A stretch of DNA of 64,000 nucleotides from JAEXOD01 sp963663265 (lineage in GTDB: Bacteria > Bacteroidota > Ignavibacteria > Ignavibacteriales > Melioribacteraceae), in contig CAXXXM010000002.1 of NCBI GenBank assembly GCA_963663265.2, forward strand, positions 1,922,001 to 1,986,000, in the 5' to 3' direction. A program made the position numbers and the translations under genes. How positions within the stretch are numbered: the stretch's first letter is position 1; every line of letters begins with the position of its first letter. The notes beneath the pieces were generated by a model, which worked only from the letters and a program-made list of their open reading frames with translations, had not been told where the DNA came from and searched no databases. This document shows positions 17,766 to 25,442 of the stretch, piece after piece.

Positions 17766-18179
17766 ATGAGTAGTAAAGAAGTTGAACAATATGAATGCTC
17801 AAAATGTGGAGCCATTGTAAAAGAAGATGATACCTTATGCCCTACGTGTGGAGCAGAACTTGTTGGAGAAGATGAATATTATGAATTAGAATGCTCGGAA
17901 TGTGGGGCAAAAGTTAAGGAAGAAGATTCGGTATGCCCTAAATGCGGGGCAATTTTAGATGAAATAGAAGACGACAGCGAAATAGTAACTTTATGCTCTT
18001 TTCAAAATGAATTGGATGCAACTTTAGCTTTACAATACCTTTCTGAAAATGAAATAGAAGGGTATATAAGTTCTTCACCCAAAGTATTTTATGGAAGTCT
18101 TACTACTTGTTCAATTAGTGTTTTAGATAAAGATTTAGAAAAAGCAAAAAAAATATTAAATGAAGTAAATTTACTGTAA
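17766..18179 (+). CDS. Double zinc-ribbon protein with DUF2007-like domain
   Basis: 137 aa; strong ribosome-binding site AAAAGGAG precedes ATG 17766. Two consecutive zinc ribbons are visible, 'YECSKCGAIVKEDDTLCPTCGAEL' region at 8-33 and 'LECSECGAKVKEEDSVCPKCGAIL' region at 41-66 (each CxxC...CxxC). The C-terminal about 65 residues ('VTLCSFQNELDATLALQYLSENEIEGY...LEKAKKILNE') match the DUF2007 'putative signal transducing protein' family, a small ferredoxin-like domain. The stop codon is one base from the ATG of the SdpI-like gene. Cytoplasmic; role unknown. Confidence 0.8.
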   Translation: MSSKEVEQYECSKCGAIVKEDDTLCPTCGAELVGEDEYYELECSECGAKVKEEDSVCPKCGAILDEIEDDSEIVTLCSFQNELDATLALQYLSENEIEGYISSSPKVFYGSLTTCSISVLDKDLEKAKKILNEVNLL

Positions 18180-18180
18180 A

Positions 18181-18528
18181 ATGTTAGCATTATTTATTGT
18201 TTACTTGTTATGTGGAATAATAATTATTATCCTTTCCATACCATTATTGAGTGGTAAAATTCCGCCAAATCATTGGTATGGTTTGCGAGTTCGTGAAACT
18301 TTGAATGATAAAATTGTTTGGTATAAAGCTAATAAAATATCAGGTAGGTACTTGTTAATTTATGGAATTTGTATAATATTATTAACAAACGTGTTAACCA
18401 TTCTACAAGTTGGTGAATTTACCTTTTTAATTACAATGTCGGTTACCATATTTGTAGGTGCAATAGTCTTTGGGGTTACATCTAACAAAGCAGCTGTAAA
18501 ACTTTCTAAAGAAATTAGACTAAAATAA
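18181..18528 (+). CDS. SdpI/YhfL-like integral membrane protein
   Basis: 115 aa with three hydrophobic segments (about 2-22, 57-78, 82-102). Between the first and second lies 'KIPPNHWYGLRVRETLNDKIVWYKANKISGRYL', a hallmark of the SdpI family (given here as a description: the PPNxWYGxR core followed by NKxxGR). SdpI of Bacillus subtilis confers immunity to the SdpC toxin; most family members in other phyla have unknown function. The start overlaps the end of the preceding gene's transcript by tight spacing (1 bp), suggesting co-expression with the zinc-ribbon gene and perhaps the bacteriohemerythrin 24 bp downstream. Confidence 0.75.
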   Translation: MLALFIVYLLCGIIIIILSIPLLSGKIPPNHWYGLRVRETLNDKIVWYKANKISGRYLLIYGICIILLTNVLTILQVGEFTFLITMSVTIFVGAIVFGVTSNKAAVKLSKEIRLK

Positions 18529-18552
18529 CTCAATAAACTAATAGGAGTAAAA

Positions 18553-18960
18553 ATGGCATTAATCAATTGGAGTTCTAACTTAAGTGTTAATATAAAAGAA
18601 ATTGATAACCAACATCAAAAATGGATTGCAATTATCAATGATCTAAACAACGCAATGAAAGCCGGTAAATCAAAAGAAATTTTAGGCGAGGTTTTTAAAA
18701 GATTAATTGATTATACAAACTATCATTTCAAATACGAAGAGGACTTATTTGAAAAACATGGTTTCGCAGAAAAAGTTTCTCATAAAATGGTGCATCAAAA
18801 ATTAGTTAAGGAAGTTAACGGATATTATAATGACTTTATTGCCGGAAAAATGTCCGTATCAATTCAATTAATGCAGTTGTTAAGTAATTGGCTAATCGAC
18901 CATATACAAAAAACTGATAAAGCCTACTCAAAATATTTAAACGAAAAAGGTGTTAAATAA
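18553..18960 (+). CDS. Bacteriohemerythrin (oxygen-binding di-iron protein)
   Basis: 135 aa with ribosome-binding site AGGAG. All di-iron ligands of the hemerythrin four-helix bundle are visible: His21 (IDNQH), His58 and Glu62 (HFKYE), His77 and His81 (HKMVH), His117 and Asp122 (HIQKTD). Length is the usual one for single-domain bacterial hemerythrins. It probably binds O2 reversibly for storage, sensing or delivery in the cytoplasm. The transcription unit ends at the hairpin at 19013. In a microaerophilic or facultatively anaerobic organism this fits oxygen handling. Confidence 0.93.
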   Translation: MALINWSSNLSVNIKEIDNQHQKWIAIINDLNNAMKAGKSKEILGEVFKRLIDYTNYHFKYEEDLFEKHGFAEKVSHKMVHQKLVKEVNGYYNDFIAGKMSVSIQLMQLLSNWLIDHIQKTDKAYSKYLNEKGVK

Positions 18961-19012
18961 AAGTTTTTCAACTGTAATACATTAAATAAAATTTTATCAA
19001 AAGAGATATTCT

Positions 19013-19044
19013 AAAAAAACTCCGATAATTCCGGAGTTTTTTTA
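19013..19044 (+). terminator. Rho-independent terminator
   Basis: AAACTCCG/CGGAGTTT-type stem (ACTCCGGA... with ATAATT loop) flanked by an A-run and followed by seven T. It closes the bacteriohemerythrin transcript. Confidence 0.85.
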
Positions 19045-19148
19045 TGTTATGCAATTATAAATATACAAGAGCTTATTTTCTTGGATATAAAATAGGTTTT
19101 TCCTATTTTAATGTTTTTAGCTTAATTATTAATTTAAGTAGTATTTAG

Positions 19149-20351
19149 GTGTTTGTTTATATGGAATGGTTATTACTGATACTTTGGTTGATGATAATTA
19201 ATGGCGGTTTGGGTGGGCAGTATATTCTTAATTGGATGGGAAACCAAAAAGAATTTGTTGGGAATAAAGAAGTTGGTGTATCGCCGGGTGTTATGACATG
19301 GTGGCGTGAAATTTCTAAATTGGCATGGGCTATTGTTGCCGTATCTATTGAAGTTGCAAGAGGTAAAAAGGTTAAGTATTTGTGGCCCGGTGTTACAGCA
19401 ATGATTACAATTGTAATTTGTGCTTTTACAGGAGTTATAGAAAATATTGGATTCTTTTATCTTCCAAGATATTATTCGCCTCACATTTTTGCACCATATG
19501 TAAACGTATATTTGGCATTTTTGCCATTTTTTGGTAAATTTTTATTTAATGCAGAAATAAGAAAAGAACATTGGATAGGCGTAAGTTTAGTTGTGTTGGG
19601 ATTGGCTGTGCCTCATATTCCAACCATGTTGGGTAGAACGATGGATCCACGCTCTGTTTTGGATTTTAATGCTATTGTTTGGATTATAATTATTAACTGC
19701 TGCTTGTGTTCGCAACAAGTTTTAAACAATAAAACTGTACAAACTGCATTAATGGGTGTTGGTCCTAATGCGTTAGTACTATGGCGTGAAATTTGGAAAA
19801 TGGTTTTTATTTCTTCTGCACTACTTATTTTTCCAATTATTGCAAATATAATTAATGTTAACATGCCGGAAAAAGTTTCTGCTAAAGATTTTGAAACAAG
19901 TGTTTTAGTAAAAGTTTCGGATTCTCAAAAAGAAATGCTTAGTTTACACTATGAAAAAGTTGGTGATGATTATTTGTTAAAAGGTAATATTAATGACCAA
20001 CAAGAAGTAGATATTAAAGAAGCATTTAAAAAAGCAGAATATCACAGATTTTTTGCTCTGTTTGATGGAAGTATTTTCCCTAATAATTGGCTCCCTATTT
20101 TATTTGTTATTGCGGCGGGGTTAACCGGATATATTTATAGTTTCGGATTCTTTAAGCTCTCTAAGTTTGCTGCTCATTTTTGGGTTCCCTATACAAATGT
20201 TTATTTAGCATTGCTTCCATTTATTATGTTACTATTTGGAAAAGATGTAACAATATATCAAATAATTGGGGCAGTTGTAACTACACTCGGTTTAATGGTT
20301 GGAGTGTTGGATTATAGTAGAAATAAAGTAACTGAAATAGAAAAGAAATAA
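19149..20351 (+). CDS. DMT/EamA-like transporter with internal duplication and central soluble insert
   Basis: 400 aa from GTG 19149; ATG 19161 (MEWLLLILW) is the more plausible start. About ten hydrophobic segments occur in two homologous halves: 'NGGLGGQYILNWMG...VMTWWREISKLAW...PYVNVYLAFLPFFGK' and 'CCLCSQQVLNNKTVQ...ALVLWREIWKMVF...PYTNVYLALLPFIML'. This five-plus-five repeat is the drug/metabolite transporter plan. About 60 hydrophilic residues (roughly 240-300) interrupt the second half and look like a small alpha/beta domain. The substrate is unknown. It stands alone between a terminator upstream (19013) and one downstream (20367). Confidence 0.7.
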   Translation: MFVYMEWLLLILWLMIINGGLGGQYILNWMGNQKEFVGNKEVGVSPGVMTWWREISKLAWAIVAVSIEVARGKKVKYLWPGVTAMITIVICAFTGVIENIGFFYLPRYYSPHIFAPYVNVYLAFLPFFGKFLFNAEIRKEHWIGVSLVVLGLAVPHIPTMLGRTMDPRSVLDFNAIVWIIIINCCLCSQQVLNNKTVQTALMGVGPNALVLWREIWKMVFISSALLIFPIIANIINVNMPEKVSAKDFETSVLVKVSDSQKEMLSLHYEKVGDDYLLKGNINDQQEVDIKEAFKKAEYHRFFALFDGSIFPNNWLPILFVIAAGLTGYIYSFGFFKLSKFAAHFWVPYTNVYLALLPFIMLLFGKDVTIYQIIGAVVTTLGLMVGVLDYSRNKVTEIEKK

Positions 20352-20366
20352 TTATTTGTTAATTTT

Positions 20367-20405
20367 GAACCGGAATTTGTTTAATACAATTCCGGTTTAT
20401 ATTTT
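20367..20405. terminator. Bidirectional terminator between transporter and methyltransferase
   Basis: AACCGGAATT and AATTCCGGTT form a perfect 10-bp stem around a 10-nt loop, with T-rich sequence on the plus side. It separates convergent genes ending at 20351 (+) and 20397 (-) and overlaps the last codons of the latter. Confidence 0.8.
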
Positions 20406-21920
20406 TAAAAGATAACTAAATAATTCATCGTTTGTTATTTGTTTGTTTATTATTGATTTCCCAATCTCTTTAATTTTTTCCAAGTCGGGTAAAGGAATGT
20501 TAAGTATTATGTCAGAAGTTACATTTATTATTCCATTTATCATTCCTAAATATGAATTTACAAACTGACTATTTAATATTGCACTTATACCAAATATTTC
20601 TTCTTTGCTGATAAAATGGTTTGGCTTATCTATAAAACTAACTAATCTTTCAATTCCTAAATAGTCTGCCTGCAAATACTCTTTTAGATATGGTGTTGCA
20701 ATAATGCGGTTAGTAAAATCGTTATTATTATATCGTCGTAATAAGATGTAATTATTGTTTTTAATAATATACTTTTCAGTTTGGTGGTTTTTTAATAAAT
20801 ATTTTCCATATTTATCCTCAATACTAAAATTAAAAGTTCCTGTATCAATGTTATATATCCATATCATTGGCACTAAATTAGCTGAATCGTTAATATTTTT
20901 GAAAAGTATATTTTCTGCTTTGGTAATGATTAATTTCCCATGTGTTATGTTATAACCGCTTTTAAATAATGAATTATTCCATTTGTGTATTTTATTCAGA
21001 ACTAATAAATCGTTTTCGTTTGTTGGAAGTTCAATAATATTTTCATTAAGTGAAAAATTACAATTGTAATTAATATTAACTTTTTCTTTAATGTTATTAG
21101 AATGGCTGATATTTATATCATAAACATTTGAGGGAATGGACTTTTCAGCATAAACAATTACCGACTCGTACAGAACACTATGAGTGTGAAATATTTTTTC
21201 TTCGCTACTAAATAAATGTATTTTTAATAGTTTTATTGATTCAATAAAGTGTTCTCTAATCTGTTTGTAATGACTACCGGAGCAAAAACTGCGAGGAATT
21301 AAAAACAACAACTTTCCGTTCTCTTCTAATAATTTGGAAGAAATATAAAAGAAGATATTATATATATTCGGTAACCCATGAATAATATTTGCGGCTAACT
21401 TTGCACGTTCATCATTAATGGATAGTTTAAAAAAGGGTGGGTTTGAAATAATAAAATCATATTTCCGAAAGTCGTTTACCGTATTTGAAAAAACATCTTG
21501 ATTGCTTAAGATGAAATCTTGTCTAATAATAAAATATCTAAATTTTTTATTCTGTTTTAGACACAAGTAATCTAATGCAATTAAAACAGATTCAGTATAT
21601 TCAATTATTGAGTCATCAATTTCATAACAAGTAAGCTGTATTTCTTCAACAATATCAAAAGTTATTAAGTATTCAACCAAAGTAGCAGCAAGAATTGCAG
21701 TTCCAACACCGGGCTCTAAAATTGTCAATTTTCTTTTTGTGGGGATGTAGTTAGCAAATTCAACCATAAATTTAGAAGTAAAATTAGGAGTAAAAAACTG
21801 TCCTAACTCTTGTTTGATATGAGCAGGTTTTTCATCGGAGCTGATTTCGGCAAGTAATTGTGCCAATTCCGACGGAAGTTTGATTTTAGAAGAATTTAAG
21901 TCGTTTTTAATTTTAGTCAT
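20397..21920 (-). CDS. Orphan N6-adenine DNA methyltransferase
   Basis: 507 aa. 'KQELGQFFTP' (res 36-45) is the pre-motif found in type I/type II gamma-class adenine methylases; SAM-binding motif I is 'LEPGVGT' (68-74); catalytic motif IV is 'NPPF' (160-163); 'PRSFCSGSHYKQIREHF' matches motif VIII-region features. The C-terminal half (about 260-507) would be the target-recognition domain. The organisation resembles BsuBI/PstI- or Eco57I-like methylases. No restriction endonuclease gene is adjacent: the neighbours are a transporter and a DUF3795 protein. It is either an orphan epigenetic methylase or the relic of a restriction-modification system. The recognition sequence cannot be read from the protein. 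Confidence 0.88.
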   Translation of the reverse strand: MTKIKNDLNSSKIKLPSELAQLLAEISSDEKPAHIKQELGQFFTPNFTSKFMVEFANYIPTKRKLTILEPGVGTAILAATLVEYLITFDIVEEIQLTCYEIDDSIIEYTESVLIALDYLCLKQNKKFRYFIIRQDFILSNQDVFSNTVNDFRKYDFIISNPPFFKLSINDERAKLAANIIHGLPNIYNIFFYISSKLLEENGKLLFLIPRSFCSGSHYKQIREHFIESIKLLKIHLFSSEEKIFHTHSVLYESVIVYAEKSIPSNVYDINISHSNNIKEKVNINYNCNFSLNENIIELPTNENDLLVLNKIHKWNNSLFKSGYNITHGKLIITKAENILFKNINDSANLVPMIWIYNIDTGTFNFSIEDKYGKYLLKNHQTEKYIIKNNNYILLRRYNNNDFTNRIIATPYLKEYLQADYLGIERLVSFIDKPNHFISKEEIFGISAILNSQFVNSYLGMINGIINVTSDIILNIPLPDLEKIKEIGKSIINKQITNDELFSYLLKI

Positions 21921-22006
21921 AAAAAAAATATAAAAATCATAAAAATAAAGAAATAATTTTCTAATTTTGAAATGTAAATTAAATATTTAATTAAGAGGAA
22001 GCAATA

Positions 22007-22528
22007 TTGATTAAGAAAAGTGATCTTAAAGTAGATAAAAAAAAGGCTTCAGTATGCGGATTATTCTGCTCAGCATGCAGAGTTTACTTAGCAGACCAAA
22101 TGCCGGAAGAGAGTCGAAAAAAGCTTGCTGAACAGTTTGGTATTTCAGTAGAAAAATTTGGATGTGATGGATGTAGAAGTGATAATGTATTTATTTATTG
22201 CCAAACGTGTGAATTTACGTCCTGTGCAAAAGTTAAAGGGGTTGAGTTTTGCGGCGAATGCGACGAATATCCATGTTCAACGTTAGTTGATTTTCAGAAA
22301 CAATACCCGCATAGGTTGGAATTATGGAATAATCTTGAAAAAATTCAAAAAGATGGCTGGGAAAGTTGGTATAATGAAATGAGTGAATTTTATGCATGTC
22401 CTCAATGCTCCACTATTAATACTGCTTATATGTTAAAATGTGCTGATTGTGGTAATGAACCGTCTAATGAGTTTACTAAAAAACATTATGATGCAATAAA
22501 TGCATTTTTAACAAGTAAACAGAAATAG
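22007..22528 (+). CDS. DUF3795 cysteine-rich protein
   Basis: 173 aa from TTG 22007, supported by AAGAGGAAG a few bases upstream and the absence of an ATG in frame. Cysteines occur as 'VCGLFCSACRVY', 'GCDGCRSDNVFIYCQTCEFTSCAK', 'FCGECDEYPC', the signature of the DUF3795 family that may bind zinc or an Fe-S cluster. A C-terminal 'CPQCSTINTAYMLKCADCG' zinc ribbon is added. The OsmC-like gene follows after 7 bp, so the two are one operon. Role unknown. Confidence 0.8.
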   Translation: MIKKSDLKVDKKKASVCGLFCSACRVYLADQMPEESRKKLAEQFGISVEKFGCDGCRSDNVFIYCQTCEFTSCAKVKGVEFCGECDEYPCSTLVDFQKQYPHRLELWNNLEKIQKDGWESWYNEMSEFYACPQCSTINTAYMLKCADCGNEPSNEFTKKHYDAINAFLTSKQK

Positions 22529-22535
22529 GTGAGTT

Positions 22536-22967
22536 ATGAGTAACATTTTAGAAGTAAGCGTTAATCGTATTGATGATAAAATTAAATTTGAAGGAATTAA
22601 GGGAGATAATCCTCCCATAATTGTTGATTATCCAGCTCCTTATGGAACGGGTGAGGGATATACTTCGCTTGAATTATTATTAATTAGTTTATGTACATGT
22701 AGTTCTTCATCAATAGTTTTATTACTGAAAAAGATGAATAAGGAAATTATTGATATTAAGGTAAAAGCAATTGGTGAAAGAAGAACCGAACACCCAACCG
22801 GATTTAAAACGATTAATCTGAATTTTGAAATCGTTTCTCATGATATTATTAATGAAGATATGGATAAAGCAATAAAATACAGCAAGGATACTTTATGCCC
22901 CGTTTGGAATATGCTTAAAGGGAATGTGGAAATAAATTGCAGCTATAAGGTGGAAGGGGGCAGGTAG
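22536..22967 (+). CDS. OsmC/Ohr-family protein
   Basis: 143 aa. The OsmC fold is recognisable from 'YGTGEGYTSLELLLISLCTCSS' (about 36-58), 'VLLLKKMNKEIIDIKVKAIGERR' (61-83) and 'AIKYSKDTLCPVWNMLKG' (112-129). The two catalytic-type cysteines would be one of Cys53/Cys55 and Cys121, matching the peroxidatic/resolving pair of OsmC/YhfA proteins that reduce organic hydroperoxides. It is co-transcribed with the DUF3795 gene upstream. Followed by a purine-rich tract and a hairpin. Cytoplasmic. Confidence 0.85.
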   Translation: MSNILEVSVNRIDDKIKFEGIKGDNPPIIVDYPAPYGTGEGYTSLELLLISLCTCSSSSIVLLLKKMNKEIIDIKVKAIGERRTEHPTGFKTINLNFEIVSHDIINEDMDKAIKYSKDTLCPVWNMLKGNVEINCSYKVEGGR

Positions 22968-23046
22968 AAGGAAAAAGGGAGAAGGAAGTAGGAAAAAGAG
23001 AAAGGTAATAGGGAGAAGGAAAAAGGGAGAAGGAAAAAGGAATTTA
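22950..23046 (+). repeat. Purine-rich GGA/GAAGGAAAAA low-complexity tract
   Basis: About 90 bp consisting almost only of A and G, with repeated 'gggagaaggaaaaa' blocks. It begins inside the last codons of the OsmC gene and ends before the hairpin at 23053. A comparable A/G-rich tract lies at 63420-63515. It probably arose by slippage. Confidence 0.8.
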
Positions 23047-23052
23047 ATGAAT

Positions 23053-23079
23053 TATTGCCGTAATTTTTTTACGGCAATT
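23053..23079 (+). terminator. Possible terminator hairpin after OsmC operon
   Basis: ATTGCCGT and ACGGCAAT pair around a T-rich loop. The stem is perfect but is not followed by a clear T-run, so termination is only possible, not certain. Confidence 0.4.
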
Positions 23080-23140
23080 GTTGTTATTGGTTTGTTTTTA
23101 TATTATCTTACATTTAATTAGCAAAAAAAAGTTGGTTAAA

Positions 23141-24247
23141 ATGTTAAGTAGAATTGAAATTAAAAATTTTAGAGGTTTTGGCGACAACTTTGTTTTTGAT
23201 TTGACACAACCCAGAAATTACGAATTTAATTCCTTTGCTATAAAAAACAATGTTGTAAACAAAGCGATAATTTATGGGGCAAACGGTTCTGGTAAATCCA
23301 ATTTGGGGTATGCTATTTTTGATATTATTGGCAACCTTACTGATTTCCTAAAAAAAGTTGATTATACTAATGATTATTTAAATGCTGAATCTGAAAATGG
23401 AATAGCTGAATTTAAGTTTTATTTTAAATTTGAGAATGATTCATTGACCTATAAATATAGTAAAAAGAATTTTAATGAAATTGGTTATGAAGAAATTATA
23501 ATAAACGATGAACAAATTGTTTTTTATGATCCTTCTAAAAGGGGAACCCCTATATTAAAATTAGAAAATACTGAATCCTTGAAATTTGAAAATTTTTACA
23601 ACTTAAAAATTTCGTTTGTTAAATATATAATAAACAATTCATCATTAAGTCGCGAATATAAAAATAGTAAGGTTTTTCTTGAATTTATTAAATTTGTACA
23701 TGGAATGTTGTTTTTTTGTCCTTCCTCAACAAAAGTATATTATGGCTATACTGCTACTGAACAGTTTCTATTTGCAAATTTAATTGATGATGGTAAACTT
23801 GTGAATTTTGAAAAGTTTTTAAAATCAGTTGGTATTCATTATGATTTAGTAGAATATGAAAATAATGGAAGCATCCGAGCTGGGGTACAATTCAAAAACA
23901 AAGTTTTGGATTTTGTAAATATCGCTTCTACAGGTACGTATAGCTTGTTAATCCTTTTTTATTGGTTAGAAAAATTAGATTCAGTCTCATTTGTATTTAT
24001 TGATGAATTTGACGCATATTATCATTATGACTTATCGAAAATGATAATAAGTGAATTAAATAAATTAGATTGCCAATCAATAATAACAACTCATAATACA
24101 AGTATAATGAGTAATGACTTGCTAAGACCCGATTGTTATTTTGTGATGGATGGTAAATCAATAAAACCATTATATGCTTTTACTGATAAAGAATTGCGTG
24201 AAGCACATAATATTGAAAAAATGTATAGGGCGGGTGCATTTCAATGA
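23141..24247 (+). CDS. OLD/SMC-like AAA ATPase of a two-gene defence-type system
   Basis: 368 aa from ATG 23141, which begins with the typical 'MLSRIEIKNFRGF' of OLD/AAA_15/AAA_21 ATPases; the longer open frame upstream is not needed. Walker A is GANGSGKS (46-53). The C-terminal part has an ABC-type Walker B 'FVFIDEFDAYYH' (about 284-295) and the switch histidine in 'IITTHNTSIM' (about 315-324). The next gene overlaps by 4 bp (ATGA) and encodes a TOPRIM-like protein. ATPase/TOPRIM pairs of this plan include RloA-RloB, AbiL (AbiLi-AbiLii) and PARIS (AriA-AriB). In those systems the ATPase senses phage or anti-restriction proteins and controls its partner. The specific subtype here is not resolved. 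Confidence 0.85.
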   Translation: MLSRIEIKNFRGFGDNFVFDLTQPRNYEFNSFAIKNNVVNKAIIYGANGSGKSNLGYAIFDIIGNLTDFLKKVDYTNDYLNAESENGIAEFKFYFKFENDSLTYKYSKKNFNEIGYEEIIINDEQIVFYDPSKRGTPILKLENTESLKFENFYNLKISFVKYIINNSSLSREYKNSKVFLEFIKFVHGMLFFCPSSTKVYYGYTATEQFLFANLIDDGKLVNFEKFLKSVGIHYDLVEYENNGSIRAGVQFKNKVLDFVNIASTGTYSLLILFYWLEKLDSVSFVFIDEFDAYYHYDLSKMIISELNKLDCQSIITTHNTSIMSNDLLRPDCYFVMDGKSIKPLYAFTDKELREAHNIEKMYRAGAFQ

Positions 24248-24999
24248 GCAATGTGATCTTGTTTGTGTTTGAGGGGAGAAAGACAGAGCCACAAATATTT
24301 GAGAGTTTAAAAAAACATTTTTTTAGCTCAAATTCTAATACAATTCTATTTGCAACTTACAATACAAGCATTTATTCATTATATAATAAAATAAAAGATG
24401 ATGATTATCTGGATATCTTTTATTTTATTAAAAATTTAAATGCCGAAAATAATGAAGCACTTAAAGGCTATAGTCGTGAACAGATATCGCAAATATTTTT
24501 ATTCTTCGATTATGATAATCATTGTTCAAATGCAGATGATGAAAAAATCAAATTTATGTTTGGAAAATTTAATAATGAAACCGAAAATGGTAAATTGTTT
24601 ATTAATTATCCTATGGTAGAATCGTTGAGGGATTTGGCAACATGGGAGAAAAACTGTGATATTTCGAAATGTACAATTGACTTTGAACAAATCATAAACT
24701 ATAAGAACATGGTTCATGTACAACCCAATTCAATTGACAGACAAATAATTAAAATGTCAAAAGAAAATTGGTATACTGTAACAGATGTAAGCTTACAAAG
24801 AGCTAATTGGATTGTAAAGAGTGTTAACGAAAAACCGGACGAGCGAGCTGCTGATTTTTTAGATCAAACAAATATCTTTTCTAAACAAAAAAGTAAATTT
24901 GTTAAACAAAAATTGATAGCAATACTAAACGCTTTTCCAATGTTTCTGTTTGAATATTTTGGTTATAAGCATTTTTTTGACAACAAAGATTTAGAATGA
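24244..24999 (+). CDS. RloB/AbiLii-like TOPRIM effector, partner of the ATPase
   Basis: 251 aa; starts inside the stop codon of the ATPase gene. The N-terminus 'VILFVFEGRKTEPQIFESL' contains the conserved TOPRIM glutamate (Glu10, with Glu15), and 'IFLFFDYDNHC' at 84-94 supplies the DxD pair (Asp89, Asp91). This combination defines RloB-like/DUF4435-like TOPRIM nucleases. Residues about 100-250 are lineage-specific. By analogy with PARIS AriB or AbiL, it is the effector (nuclease) released by the ATPase on infection, but the target (tRNA, DNA) cannot be told from the sequence. It ends 4 bp before the convergent haem-binding gene. Confidence 0.8.
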   Translation: MSNVILFVFEGRKTEPQIFESLKKHFFSSNSNTILFATYNTSIYSLYNKIKDDDYLDIFYFIKNLNAENNEALKGYSREQISQIFLFFDYDNHCSNADDEKIKFMFGKFNNETENGKLFINYPMVESLRDLATWEKNCDISKCTIDFEQIINYKNMVHVQPNSIDRQIIKMSKENWYTVTDVSLQRANWIVKSVNEKPDERAADFLDQTNIFSKQKSKFVKQKLIAILNAFPMFLFEYFGYKHFFDNKDLE

Positions 25000-25003
25000 T
25001 AAA

Positions 25004-25426
25004 TTATTTGCTGTTTACTGTCTTCGCCCATTCCTTAATAATTTGTTTATCATTTAATGTTAAAATAGAATTTGGGTGTAAATAGGTGTAGATTTTTAGG
25101 GGCATTTTATTCTCTTCAATTTCTTCCCAAATTTCTTCTAAAACTTTGTCTGCTTTCGTATCATCCCATTCCGAAAAGTTTAAATGTTTTCTTCCATTGG
25201 CAACATCACCGGAAACTAACCACGATGCAGGGGCAATATAACTGTAAAGGGGCCAAATAGTTTCGTTTGAGTGGCAATCGTAACAGGCTTTTTTTAGTAA
25301 TGCTTTAACATTGGCAGGAGTTTGAATATCTTTTTTAATTGGAGGATTATTTCTATCAACGGGAATAAGATTAACAATAATAATAATTCCTAAAATTATA
25401 TATAGAAGTTTTGTACTCGTTCTCAT
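25004..25426 (-). CDS. Membrane-anchored haem-binding domain protein (CxxCH)
   Basis: 140 aa. One N-terminal transmembrane segment (about 7-21) precedes a periplasmic domain with 'KKACYDCHSNETIWPLYSYIAPASWL': Cys48 and Cys51-His52 form a c-type haem-attachment site. This is the 'haem-binding domain' family common in Bacteroidota, with conserved 'GRKHLNFSEWDD' and 'NKMPLKIYTYLHP' downstream. Likely a small anchored c-type cytochrome in electron transfer. Convergent with the TOPRIM gene and 16 bp after the mfd start side is not involved; it precedes mfd's 3' end on the same strand by 16 bp. Confidence 0.88.
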   Translation of the reverse strand: MRTSTKLLYIILGIIIIVNLIPVDRNNPPIKKDIQTPANVKALLKKACYDCHSNETIWPLYSYIAPASWLVSGDVANGRKHLNFSEWDDTKADKVLEEIWEEIEENKMPLKIYTYLHPNSILTLNDKQIIKEWAKTVNSK

Positions 25427-25442
25427 TTTTAATCCGCTATTG

